DNA of 64,000 nucleotides from PALSA-894 sp034669145 (GTDB taxonomy: Bacteria > Pseudomonadota > Alphaproteobacteria > Rhizobiales > Xanthobacteraceae), in assembly GCA_034669145.1 (NCBI GenBank), contig JAXDNY010000076.1, forward strand, positions 1 to 64,000, in the 5' to 3' direction. The position numbers and the translations under genes are program-made. The notes under the pieces are model-generated. The model did no database searches and was not told where the DNA came from. It saw only the letters and a program-made list of their open reading frames with translations. Positions 1 through 7,600 of this stretch are shown in pieces. Numbering within the stretch: the first letter of the stretch is position 1; the number at the start of each line of letters is the position of its first letter.

Positions 1-1914
1 CTCGGCATCGAGCCCGTGTCGTCGACCGACCCGCGCAGCAACAGCAAGGTCAAGCTCGACCTCGAAGGCACGGCCGGGGCGCTGCGCACGAAGATCGGCG
101 CCGAAGCGGCGGGCGATCTCGGCGCGCTGACGCTGCCGGTGTTTCGTCTCGACGGCCAGATCAGCGCCACCGATGGCGCGGCACTCGTCGGGCTGCTCGG
201 GCTCGACCGCGCGCTCGCCGTCGACAGGCGCGCCGGGACGCTCAGTGTTTCGGTGCGGAGTGCCGCGGGCAGCGACGCGCGCGTCGATGCGCGCCTCAAT
301 GCCGGTGGACTCGCCGCCAGTGCCAACGGCACGGCACGGCTGTTCCACGCGAACGGGCTGGCGGCCGCGCTCGATGTGACCATTCAGGCCGCCGACGCAA
401 GCCCGCTCCGGCGCGGAACGATCGCGCAGCCTGCGGTGCTCCTGCCGGTCGCGCTGCGCGTGAAACTGAATGCGAGCGCGAACGAGCTTGCGCTGGAGAA
501 TATCTCCGGCGTGGTCGGCGGGTCGCCGGTGCGCGGCAATCTCAAGCTGGCCTTCGGCGCGGCGAAACGCATCGATGGCAAGATCGACGCGGATACAATC
601 GATATCCCGGCGCTGGTCGCGATCGCGGCCGGCATGCCGCGCACGCAGGCCCGCGCGGATGCACCGGTGTGGCCGGGCGAGCCGTTCGGCGACAGTGCGC
701 TTGGCGATTTTTCCGGACGCGTCGAGTTTACCGCCTCGCGGGTCACACTCACGCCCACGCTGACCGGCCGTCAGATGCGCGGAACGCTGCGCCTCGCGGC
801 GGGCGAGATCGCGGTCGAGGATATTGAAGGCTCACTCGGCAGCGGCCGCGCGAGCGGACAACTGGTGTTGCGCCGTGGCGCGGATGGGCTTGGCGTCCGC
901 GCGCGGCTCGCACTCACCGGGGCCGATGCCGCGGCGTTGCTGCCGGGTGAAGGAAAAGCGCCGCTGTTCGGACGGCTCGGATTGCAGGCCGAAATGGAAG
1001 GCAGCGGGCTCAGCCCCGCGTCGCTGATCGGGTCGCTTAGCGGCGCCGGCACGATCACACTCGAGGATGCGCAGATCACCGGGCTCGATCCCAAGGCCTT
1101 CAACGCGGCGATCCGCGCGGTCGATCAGGGGCTCGCCGTCGATGCGCCGCGCATTCGCGACATCGTCTCAACGGTGCTCGACGGAGGCCGTCTCACGGTG
1201 CCACGCCTCGACGCCGCCCTCGCGATCAACGCCGGGCAGGCGCGCATCGGCCATACGATTGTTCTCGGACAAGGTGCCGATCTCGCGTTCTCGGCGAGCG
1301 CCGATCTGGCGGACGCCTCGATCGATGCACGCCTGATGTTATCCGGGCCGATCGTTTCGGAAGGGTCCGCCGCGATCCGCCCCGAGATTCTGGTGTCGTT
1401 GAAGGGTCCATACGCGGTGCCGAGGCGGACGGTGGATGTGTCCACGCTGTCGGGCTGGCTGATGCTGCGCTCGGTCGAGCGTCAGGCCAAGCAGATCGAC
1501 GCGATCGAAGCCGAACGCCGCAACGCTGAACGCCGTGACGCGGAGCGGCGTGATGCCGAACGGCGCGAAGCCGAGAAACGCGAAGCGGAACGGCGTGACG
1601 CGGAGGCGAGAGCGGTCACCAGCACCGTTCCGGCGGCGCTGCCGGTACCGCAGATCATCGAGGAACCGCCGCCGGCGCCAGCTGTCGCGGCGCCCCCGGC
1701 GCCACGCGCCACGCGCCCGCAGCCGGCGCGCATTCCAGCGCCAGCCGCCGAGCAGGCGCCCGCCTTGCCGCCGCCGCTCAATATCGGTCCGGCGCCTGGT
1801 GCTGCAAAATCGGTCCGGCCAGCGCGTCCTGCCGACGCAGCCGGGCAGAACCCGCCGCCGGCCGCTCCGCCGCCGCGCTCCGCGCTGGAAACTTTATTCG
1901 GCGTGCAACGCTGA
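1..1914 (+). CDS. AsmA-family protein, C-terminal part (5' truncated by window edge)
   Basis: The frame is open from base 1, so the GTG at 16 is probably internal and the true start lies outside the window. About 637 residues are present. The body is the repetitive beta-rich sequence typical of AsmA-like C-terminal regions, which in this family sit in the periplasm anchored to the inner membrane and are linked to outer-membrane lipid assembly. From about residue 505 comes a highly charged Glu/Arg/Ala helix built from six five-residue units. It is followed by a roughly 100-residue Pro/Ala-rich tail ending in a short conserved-looking LETLFGVQR. The last 21 bases overlap the convergent ribbon-helix-helix gene. 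The family assignment is by sequence feel, with no decisive motif. Confidence 0.8.
   Translation, partial: LGIEPVSSTDPRSNSKVKLDLEGTAGALRTKIGAEAAGDLGALTLPVFRLDGQISATDGAALVGLLGLDRALAVDRRAGTLSVSVRSAAGSDARVDARLNAGGLAASANGTARLFHANGLAAALDVTIQAADASPLRRGTIAQPAVLLPVALRVKLNASANELALENISGVVGGSPVRGNLKLAFGAAKRIDGKIDADTIDIPALVAIAAGMPRTQARADAPVWPGEPFGDSALGDFSGRVEFTASRVTLTPTLTGRQMRGTLRLAAGEIAVEDIEGSLGSGRASGQLVLRRGADGLGVRARLALTGADAAALLPGEGKAPLFGRLGLQAEMEGSGLSPASLIGSLSGAGTITLEDAQITGLDPKAFNAAIRAVDQGLAVDAPRIRDIVSTVLDGGRLTVPRLDAALAINAGQARIGHTIVLGQGADLAFSASADLADASIDARLMLSGPIVSEGSAAIRPEILVSLKGPYAVPRRTVDVSTLSGWLMLRSVERQAKQIDAIEAERRNAERRDAERRDAERREAEKREAERRDAEARAVTSTVPAALPVPQIIEEPPPAPAVAAPPAPRATRPQPARIPAPAAEQAPALPPPLNIGPAPGAAKSVRPARPADAAGQNPPPAAPPPRSALETLFGVQR
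1513..1602 (+). repeat. Six tandem 15-bp units inside the AsmA gene
   Basis: Six imperfect 15-base units in frame encode ERRNA, ERRDA, ERRDA, ERREA, EKREA and ERRDA. The unit length of five codons means copy-number change would not shift the frame. The product is a charged single-helix or coiled segment between the folded domain and the Pro-rich tail. Confidence 0.85.
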
Positions 1915-2181
1915 CACCACCGTCCGGCCGCCGGCCTCGCGCGTTTCCGTCTTCGCACCCCCGCCGGCGAGCGCGCGATAGTGATCCAGCACGAAAAGCC
2001 TGATTGCTGACGACAGATTGCCTTGTCGGCGGTCCGCATCAATCGAAGCGACCAGCTCGGACAGCGTCATGTTGCGCGACGACGCGATATCCTTGAGCCC
2101 GCTCCAGAAGGCATCCTCGAGGCTGACGCTGGTCTTGTGTCCGGTGATGACAATAGAGCGTTTGACGACTGGAGATTTCAT
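1894..2181 (-). CDS. Ribbon-helix-helix domain protein (RHH_4 type)
   Basis: A 95-residue protein beginning MKSPVVKRS. The core contains SVSLEDAFWSGLKDIA, LSELV, and GNLSSAIRLFVLDHY, the pattern of the RHH_4 ribbon-helix-helix family, which bind DNA as dimers. The start was chosen at the ATG at 2179-2181. It overlaps the stop of the upstream DUF4169 gene as ATGA, implying translational coupling; the longer reading frame upstream is the shadow of that gene. The C-terminal 25 residues are Gly/Ala/Thr-rich and probably disordered. Its target is unknown. The gene ends inside the convergent AsmA gene. Confidence 0.88.
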   Translation of the reverse strand: MKSPVVKRSIVITGHKTSVSLEDAFWSGLKDIASSRNMTLSELVASIDADRRQGNLSSAIRLFVLDHYRALAGGGAKTETREAGGRTVVSALHAE

Positions 2182-2366
2182 CGCGTGTCTCCCGTGTCGA
2201 TCTTGTGCGCATCGACAAGCCGGCGTGTCTTTTCCGCGCGTGTCGCCTCCAAAGTGCGCTCCGCTTTCGTGCGGCCGTGCGTGATCCGGTTGGCGGCGGC
2301 CCGCTCGGCCTCCTGCAGCTTGCGGGCTTGCTTGCGGGCTTTGCGCAGATTGACGATCTCGCCCAT
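2178..2366 (-). CDS. DUF4169 family small basic protein
   Basis: A 62-residue protein starting MGEIVNLRKARK, rich in Lys/Arg/Glu/Ala and predicted entirely helical, with the AANRITHGRTKAE stretch typical of DUF4169. These proteins have no known function and commonly sit next to an RHH_4 gene, as here. The start at 2366 gives the canonical family N-terminus. A longer in-frame extension to 2468 lacks similarity to the family. The stop overlaps the next gene as ATGA. Confidence 0.85.
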   Translation of the reverse strand: MGEIVNLRKARKQARKLQEAERAAANRITHGRTKAERTLEATRAEKTRRLVDAHKIDTGDTR

Positions 2367-2879
2367 AGCCAACTCCGCCGGTAAGTTGGGCAGCGATCGA
2401 AGCGCGATCGCCACAACCCAAGCGCAACGTATGGTAGTGTCTCTCACGCCATTCGCGGGAACCTGCACTTCTCCCTCACTGCTGAGTCAGGGCACCAGCA
2501 TTCAGATGGTATTTTTGTCGGGCAGGCAAGACTCTGCGGGATAAATTCACTTGTTCCGGCCTGCGTCATTGTTGGTTATGACACATAACGTCTGGATGTG
2601 CGGCAGGTTGCACATCAGTCTAACTGATAATCCAAATTGATTACGTCGCGTGATTGCCGACCTATTCCAAAGTAACTAGGTTTTTTTCATAGTGAAACAG
2701 TGAATACTTAGAATGAAGCGCAGAGCGAAAGCTTGTTATGGTTCCAAACTGCAGGATCGAAGCAAGAAATGCAGTTCGCGCGTGTAGATTACGTTCCAGA
2801 TGCGCAGGCGTTTCAGCAGTATTCCTCTACGTCGCGAGCCGCCCGCTCGGCATGGTTGAGGTGCGAATTTTCCTCGCGT
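2367..2879. other. Intergenic region, no gene seen
   Basis: This 513-base gap lies between the divergent DUF4169 start and the end of fumC. It is clearly more AT-rich than its surroundings around 2560-2760. It has a small inverted repeat (ATCAGT-cta-ACTGAT near 2616) and a run of seven T at about 2682. It presumably holds the promoter of the DUF4169/RHH pair. I see no convincing coding frame or RNA gene. Confidence 0.5.
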
Positions 2880-4271
2880 TCAGCCCGGCCGCACCATTTT
2901 TTCCGGGCGCACCAGCCGGTCGAACTCCGCCGCCGTGACATAGCGCCCGCCAACCGCCTCCTCGCGCAAAGTCGTTCCGTTCGCGTGCGCCGTCTTGGCG
3001 ATCTTCGCGGCCTTGTCGTAGCCGATCTTCGGCGCGAGCGCGGTCACGAGCATCAGCGAGCGTTCGGTCAGTTCACGGATGCGCGCCTCGTTGGCACGGA
3101 TGCCGGCAACACAGTTGTCCGTGAACGAGCGCGCCGCGTCCGCGACCAGCCGGATCGATTGCAGCATCGCGTAGGCCATCACCGGCTTGTAGACGTTGAG
3201 CTCGAAATGGCCTTGAGAGCCCGCGACCGTGATGGTCGTCTGGTTGCCGAACACGCGCGTGCATACCATCGTCAGCGCCTCGCTCTGGGTCGGATTGACC
3301 TTGCCGGGCATAATCGAGGAGCCGGGCTCGTTCTCGGGCAGGATCAGCTCGCCGAGACCGGAGCGCGGTCCGGAGCCGAGGAAGCGGATGTCGTTCGCGA
3401 TCTTGAACAGGCCGGCGGCAACCGAGTCGAGCGCGCCGTGCGCGAACACGTAGGCGTCGTTCGACGCAAGCGCCTCGAACTTGTTCGGCGCCGAGGTGAA
3501 CGGCAGCCGGGTGATCGCGGCGGCGCGTTTCGCGAACAGCTTGCCGAACTGCGGCTTGGCGTTCAGCCCCGTGCCGACCGCGGTGCCGCCCTGCGCCAGG
3601 GGGTACAGTTGCTTCAGCGCGAGCCGCATGCGGGTGATGCCGAGCTTCACCTGCTCGGTGTAGCCGGAAAATTCCTGGCCCAGTGTGAGGGGGGTGGCAT
3701 CCTGCGTATGGGTGCGGCCGATCTTCACGATTTTCGCAAATTCTTTCGACTTTTTCTGCAGCGCGTCCTGCAGATGCGCGAGTGCCGGATCGAGCAGGTA
3801 TGCGATCTCGCAAGCCGCAGCGATGTGCATGGCGGTCGGGAACGCGTCGTTCGACGACTGGCTCATGTTGACGTGGTCGTTCGGATGCACCGGGGACTTC
3901 TCGCCGCGTTTGCCGCCGAGCAACTCGTTGGCGCGGTTGGCGATCACCTCGTTCATGTTCATGTTGGTCTGGGTGCCGGAGCCGGTCTGCCAGACCACCA
4001 GCGGAAACTGATCGTTGAGCTTGCCGTCGATCACCTCCTGGGCGGCCTGGACGATCGTGCGGGCGCGCTTGCGATCGAGCAGCCCGAGGGACTGGTTGAC
4101 CTCGGCGGCGGCGCGCTTGACGATCGCCAATGCGCGGATCAGCGGCAGCGGCATGCGTTCCTCGCCGATGCGGAAATTCTGCAGCGAGCGCTGTGTCTGT
4201 GCGCCCCAGTATTTATCCCTCGACACCTCGATCGGGCCGAATGTGTCGGTCTCAATGCGGGTTTTCGCCAT
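2880..4271 (-). CDS. fumC: Fumarate hydratase class II
   Basis: A 463-residue enzyme that reversibly hydrates fumarate to L-malate in the TCA cycle as a soluble, iron-independent homotetramer. The fumarase/aspartase superfamily signature GSSIMPGKVNPTQ is intact, as are the substrate loop TGSGTQTNMNMNEV, the SSNDAFPTA segment and the THTQDATPLTLGQ segment that carries the catalytic His. Length matches the family. The ATG at 4269-4271 gives the usual MAKTRIETDTFGPIEV N-terminus; upstream in-frame ATGs were rejected because they add residues not seen in the family. It is divergent from the P450 gene, 49 bases away. Confidence 0.97.
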   Translation of the reverse strand: MAKTRIETDTFGPIEVSRDKYWGAQTQRSLQNFRIGEERMPLPLIRALAIVKRAAAEVNQSLGLLDRKRARTIVQAAQEVIDGKLNDQFPLVVWQTGSGTQTNMNMNEVIANRANELLGGKRGEKSPVHPNDHVNMSQSSNDAFPTAMHIAAACEIAYLLDPALAHLQDALQKKSKEFAKIVKIGRTHTQDATPLTLGQEFSGYTEQVKLGITRMRLALKQLYPLAQGGTAVGTGLNAKPQFGKLFAKRAAAITRLPFTSAPNKFEALASNDAYVFAHGALDSVAAGLFKIANDIRFLGSGPRSGLGELILPENEPGSSIMPGKVNPTQSEALTMVCTRVFGNQTTITVAGSQGHFELNVYKPVMAYAMLQSIRLVADAARSFTDNCVAGIRANEARIRELTERSLMLVTALAPKIGYDKAAKIAKTAHANGTTLREEAVGGRYVTAAEFDRLVRPEKMVRPG

Positions 4272-4320
4272 GATCGATCCTTTGAATCGCAGGACGCAGC
4301 GCCGCCTCATATAATAGCGC

Positions 4321-5709
4321 ATGGACCTGACGACCACGCAGCCGCCGCTTCGTCCGCCCGCGCCCGAGCCGCGCCAGCAGCCGCTCGGGCCGCTCGGGCT
4401 CTATCGCGCGCTGCGGGCGAACGCGGTCACGGCCTGGCGGGCGCAGGCCTACGAGGAGCCCATCATCGCCGACCGCAACATGCTGGGCGGCTACGTCCTG
4501 CTCAACGATCCCGACCTGATCCGCCGCGTGCTGGTCGATAATGCGGCCAACTATCCGAAGGACCGCCTGCAGCTCGAAAAGCTCACACCGGCGGTCGGCC
4601 GCGGGCTGCTCACCGCCGAGCCTGAATCCTGGCGCCTGCAGCGCAGAACCGTCGCGCCGCTGTTCCAGCCGCTCGCCGTGACCAGCTATCTCGCGTCGAT
4701 GGCGGCCTCGCTCGACGAGATGCTGGCGCGCTGGGAGCGCCACGCGCAAACCCGCGCAACGGTCGACGTGGCGCGCGAGATGACCACGCTCACCTACGAC
4801 ATCATCTCGCGCACGGTGTTCAGCCACGAAATCGAAACGCCGGCCGACGTGATGGCCGAGGCGCTCACCGCCTATTTCGAGGCATTCGGCCGCATCGACC
4901 TGTGGGACGTGCTGCCGCTGCCACGATGGCTGCCGCGGCCTGCATCGATCCGCGCCAGGCCCGCGCAAAAGATCTTCCGCGAGGAGGTGCGCCGGCTGGT
5001 GGACCGCAGGCGCGTCCGGATGACGGCCGGCCAGAGCGTGCCTGACGATCTCGTGACGCGGTTGATGAATGCGCGCGATCCGGAGACCGGCGAAGCGCTG
5101 ACCGACACGGTGATCCACGACAATCTCGTCACCTTCATCGGCGCCGGCCACGAGACCACCGCGAATGCGCTCGCGTGGACGCTGTTCCTGCTCTCGGAAT
5201 GTCCCGATGCCGATGCGCGGCTTGCGGCGGAAGCGAAATGCGTGAGCGACGCCCCGACGGCCGACGAGCTTGCGCGGCTCAACCACACGCGCATGATTTT
5301 CGAGGAGGCGATGCGGCTTTATCCGCCGATACCCTTCATGAGCCGCGGGGTCGCGGCGCCCGATCGGCTCGGCGACATCGAGGTCACCCCGGACACCCGC
5401 GTCATCATCACGCCGTGGGTGCTGCACCGGCACCGCAAGCTGTGGCCGGACGCGGACCTGTTCATTCCAGAACGTTTTGCGCCGGAGAACCGCGGCAAAA
5501 TCCCGCGCTTTGCCTATCTGCCGTTCGGCGCGGGCGCGCGCATCTGCGTCGGGGCGACGTTCGCCATGCAGGAGGCGCTGCTGGCGCTGGCGATGATGGC
5601 GCGGCGGTTCCGCGCGACGCTGGTCGAGGGCTCGCCCGTGACGCCGCTCGCCCGGATGACGCTGCGGCCGATGCACGGATTGCCGATGCGGATCACGCGG
5701 CGCGGCTGA
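4321..5709 (+). CDS. Cytochrome P450
   Basis: A 462-residue soluble bacterial P450. The I-helix oxygen-activation motif AGHETT lies near residue 275, the K-helix ExxR (EAMR) near 328, and the haem-ligand loop FGAGARICVG near 402-411 with the axial Cys at about 409. No N-terminal membrane anchor is visible. The substrate cannot be deduced. No ferredoxin or reductase gene is adjacent, so electron donors must be encoded elsewhere. The gene reads away from fumC. The ATG at 4321 has no obvious Shine-Dalgarno sequence. The stop coincides with the left edge of a palindromic repeat. Confidence 0.96.
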   Translation: MDLTTTQPPLRPPAPEPRQQPLGPLGLYRALRANAVTAWRAQAYEEPIIADRNMLGGYVLLNDPDLIRRVLVDNAANYPKDRLQLEKLTPAVGRGLLTAEPESWRLQRRTVAPLFQPLAVTSYLASMAASLDEMLARWERHAQTRATVDVAREMTTLTYDIISRTVFSHEIETPADVMAEALTAYFEAFGRIDLWDVLPLPRWLPRPASIRARPAQKIFREEVRRLVDRRRVRMTAGQSVPDDLVTRLMNARDPETGEALTDTVIHDNLVTFIGAGHETTANALAWTLFLLSECPDADARLAAEAKCVSDAPTADELARLNHTRMIFEEAMRLYPPIPFMSRGVAAPDRLGDIEVTPDTRVIITPWVLHRHRKLWPDADLFIPERFAPENRGKIPRFAYLPFGAGARICVGATFAMQEALLALAMMARRFRATLVEGSPVTPLARMTLRPMHGLPMRITRRG

Positions 5710-5792
5710 TCGTCATTGCCGGGCTTGACCCGGCAATCCATCATACAAATGCTTCTTCCGATGGATGCGCGGATCAGGTCCGCGCATGACGA
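5709..5792. repeat. Intergenic palindromic repeat (REP-like)
   Basis: It has two nested hairpins inside an outer TCGTCAT/ATGACGA inverted pair: ATTGCCGGG-cttga-CCCGGCAAT at 5715-5737 and ATGCGCGGA-tcagg-TCCGCGCAT at 5765-5787. It lies between the convergent P450 and sspB genes, where it could also act as a two-way terminator. The architecture resembles dispersed repeats common in Bradyrhizobium-related genomes. Confidence 0.8.
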
Positions 5793-5802
5793 GCTTCGCT
5801 CG

Positions 5803-6408
5803 TCACTTCTTCCGGAACCGGTCGAGCCGCACGACCTCGGCGCCGCCGGAGGGCTTGTCCGGATCGTCCTTGTCGGTGCCGGCAACGACGAGCGGCGGCG
5901 CGGGCCTGGCAGGCGCAGGCTTCGCGGACTCAGCCGGGCCGACCGCGGCGGGCGCCTCGGGTTCGGCCTTGCGCCGCGGCCGTGCCTTCGGCTGCTCGGC
6001 GACCGGCGCGAGCGCAGGCTTTTCGGCCGGCTTTGCCTCGGCGGTCTCGCTCAGCGTTTCGAACTGCAACCCGAACTGCACCGAGGGATCGAAGAAGCCC
6101 TTGATGGCGTCGAGCGGCACCGAGAGCTTTTCCGGCACGCCGTTGAACGACAGCGCGACCTCGAAATGCGCGTCGCTCACCGCGAGATCCCAGAACTGGT
6201 GCTGCAGCACGACGGTCATCTCTTCCGGGTACTGCTCGCGCATGCGCGCGGACAGCTTCACGCCGGGCGCGCGCGTGTCGAACGTGACGTAGAAATGATG
6301 CTCGCCCGGCAGGCTGCCGGTCTTCGCCACGTCGCTCAGCACGCGGCGCACCACCGCGCGCAGCGCCTGCTGGGTCAAGAGATCGTAGCGGATGTGGTCG
6401 ACGGACAT
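5803..6408 (-). CDS. sspB: SspB-family ClpXP adaptor (alpha-type)
   Basis: A 201-residue adaptor of the SspB family, which tethers ssrA-tagged proteins to the ClpXP protease in the cytoplasm. Family landmarks are the N-terminal DHIRYD, LPGEHHFYVTFDT, QHQFWDL and FDPSVQFGLQFE. After about residue 115 a long Ala/Pro/Glu linker leads to a basic C-terminus VVRLDRFRKK, in the position of the ClpX-docking tail. The ATG at 6406-6408 gives the usual MxxDHIRYD start; an in-frame GTG three codons upstream is possible. The tmRNA gene that makes the tag lies directly upstream on the same strand. Confidence 0.93.
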   Translation of the reverse strand: MSVDHIRYDLLTQQALRAVVRRVLSDVAKTGSLPGEHHFYVTFDTRAPGVKLSARMREQYPEEMTVVLQHQFWDLAVSDAHFEVALSFNGVPEKLSVPLDAIKGFFDPSVQFGLQFETLSETAEAKPAEKPALAPVAEQPKARPRRKAEPEAPAAVGPAESAKPAPARPAPPLVVAGTDKDDPDKPSGGAEVVRLDRFRKK

Positions 6409-6484
6409 GGATTTCACGGTCTCGCGGCTGAACGGAAAGCCTATCCGATTCCGCCTTGGTCTGTCCCCGTCTCAAAGAGAAGTG

Positions 6485-6835
6485 GAGGCTTCTGTTGCCA
6501 GGTGCCTCCGAACCCCGCCTGCCGGAGCTTATCCCGTCAGGACTTTAAGTATCGGTATTACAAACCGCTTACGCGGCCTGCGCTACCGGAGCATAGTTGT
6601 CGTTGGCAACTATGGTTTGGTCCATCACGGCGGTACCATACCGGGCAAAAGCACGTCCTTTACGCCCTCGTCGATCCTGTTTCGGCCCCGCCGGTGCAGC
6701 CCTCAGGTCCAACCTTACGGTAAGGACCGGTCCCACCGCGATGGGACTTGAGACGCAAGAGCTGCACCGGTGGAGCCGCCGGGTACTGCCCCCGGGTCCG
6801 ATAGGTTTATTACGACGTCCGTTTATCACCATAGC
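6485..6835 (-). ncRNA. ssrA: tmRNA, circularly permuted two-piece form (SsrA RNA)
   Basis: tmRNA rescues stalled ribosomes and adds a degradation tag. Reading the minus strand, the acceptor piece comes first, roughly 6835 to 6769. It has a T-arm CCGGG-ggcagta-CCCGG and an acceptor strand CGGCTCC followed by ACC. The coding piece starts at 6689 with GGGGCCGAAACAGGATCGACG, whose first seven bases pair with CGGCTCC (one G-U). The spacer between them (6690-6768) has ends CCGGTGCAGC and GCTGCACCGG that pair and extend the acceptor stem, as expected for a permuted precursor. The tag frame is at 6569-6607. A 3' helix GGAGGC/GCCTCC around the CCTGGCAACAGAA segment marks the end near 6485. The outer ends are approximate. 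A possible -10 (TTATATT) lies at about 6858-6864. Confidence 0.95.
6569..6607 (-). other. tmRNA tag-peptide reading frame (ANDNYAPVAQAA)
   Basis: Twelve codons plus TAA read ANDNYAPVAQAA. The AND(N/x) start and hydrophobic small-residue AA end are those of alphaproteobacterial ssrA tags; from memory the sequence matches the Rhodopseudomonas/Bradyrhizobium type. The resume codon is the GCC at 6605-6607, preceded by ATAGTT. The tail should be recognised by ClpX and the internal part by SspB. Confidence 0.93.
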
Positions 6836-6898
6836 CGGCCTTGCGGCCGGCAGGGACAATATAAGCGGGCAGGGGTTAAGAAGAAAGGGCCACACGCT

Positions 6899-7041
6899 GT
6901 CGTCCCGGCCAAGCGAGCGGAGCGAGCGCGAGCCGGGACCCATAACCACAGCCATCTCATTGTCGCTCCGTCTGTGTTTCATTTGTCCTTCCGTGGCTAT
7001 GGATTCTGGGCTCGCGACTTCGTCGCGCCCCGGAATGACAA
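6899..7041. repeat. Intergenic palindromic repeat pair
   Basis: The left part reads GTCGTCCCGGCC through GAGCCGGGACCCATAACCACAG. The right part is an inverted counterpart, TGGCTATGGATTCTGGG through CCCCGGAATGACA. The same CCGGGACCCATAA / TTATGGATTCCGGG architecture recurs near 45.9, 48.9, 53.7 and 56.6 kb in this window. It lies upstream of the tmRNA promoter region. Confidence 0.8.
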
Positions 7042-7420
7042 AGCCAACGCTCCGCCGCCCATTCGTCAGGGTGCGGGAACACCCTTTCCCTGTTTCCTTC
7101 CCTGGGGAATGGAGCGTCGGGAGACGCCAGGGCGCTGCGCTACGGCGCCCTTGTGGGGCGCCGGTGCGTTACGCCGGACAACCCAGCGCGCCTTGCAAGG
7201 ACGGGATTGCGAGTCCCATCCCGAGGCGCGCGCGGGCGGTGATCTGGAGGCGTGCGAAGCCTCGCCACCGAACCGCTGCGCCTCCCTGCGCTCCACCGGC
7301 CGATCCCGCTTGCGCGGCATCCGCCCCGAAGGACTTTGGCCTGATCTCCGGCCCGTCCTTCGGCCTTTCCCGCCCGGCCCGGCACCTCATGAGGGCCCCG
7401 GGCCAAACGGGAAAGGGATA
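7042..7420. other. GC-rich non-coding segment with many potential hairpins
   Basis: About 380 bases between the repeat and the SOS-type box. Self-complementary pieces include GGCGCCCTTGTGGGGCGCC at about 7144-7162, a wide CCGAAGGAC/GTCCTTCGG pair near 7328-7366, and GGCCCGGCACC/GGGCCCCGGGCC near 7375-7402. Open frames here are low-complexity, Arg/Gly/Ala-rich, and present in several frames at once, which argues against a protein. It could be a structured RNA, a repeat composite or decayed DNA; I cannot tell which. Confidence 0.45.
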
Positions 7421-7423
7421 TTT

Positions 7424-7438
7424 GTTCACTATATGTTC
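7424..7438. promoter_or_regulatory. SOS (LexA) box, GTTC-N7-GTTC
   Basis: Two perfect GTTC half-sites are separated by exactly seven bases (ACTATAT), the alphaproteobacterial LexA direct-repeat operator (GAAC-N7-GAAC on the other strand). No lexA, recA, imuA, imuB or dnaE2 gene is in the window. The nearest downstream gene on the plus strand is the DUF5677 gene, starting 163 bases later. On the minus strand the box faces the structured non-coding segment. Confidence 0.7.
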
Positions 7439-7600
7439 TCAGGAATGTTGTCAAGTCGTGCAACAACGGACGGACAGCCCCACCTTAGCCACTGAGGTCT
7501 TAGTTCTTGTGAGCCGATCGTTGTTGGCTTCGCGTTGACGCGAACTGCAGTCGCCAATTCGCTCACGCGTGAGAGGGGTGTCCCAAGAGGTTTGCTGAAG

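Noticed and set aside
1513..1602. Possible CRISPR or regulatory repeat array
   Set aside because: The units are contiguous 15-base coding repeats without spacers and lie inside the AsmA frame.
2560..2760. AT-rich segment considered as a replication origin or phage attachment site
   Set aside because: There are no DnaA-box clusters, iterons, nearby replication genes or matching direct repeats; it more likely holds promoters.
2733..4541. A 602-codon plus-strand frame
   Set aside because: It is antisense to fumC, whose signature and length are exact.
6569..6982. A 137-codon minus-strand frame ending in the tmRNA tag
   Set aside because: It runs through the tmRNA gene; only the twelve tag codons are translated, by trans-translation.
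7066..7466. Several 80-110 codon frames on both strands in the GC-rich segment
   Set aside because: They overlap each other in many frames, lack ribosome sites and are composed of low-complexity Arg/Gly/Ala/Pro; similar frames arise in any hairpin-rich GC DNA.
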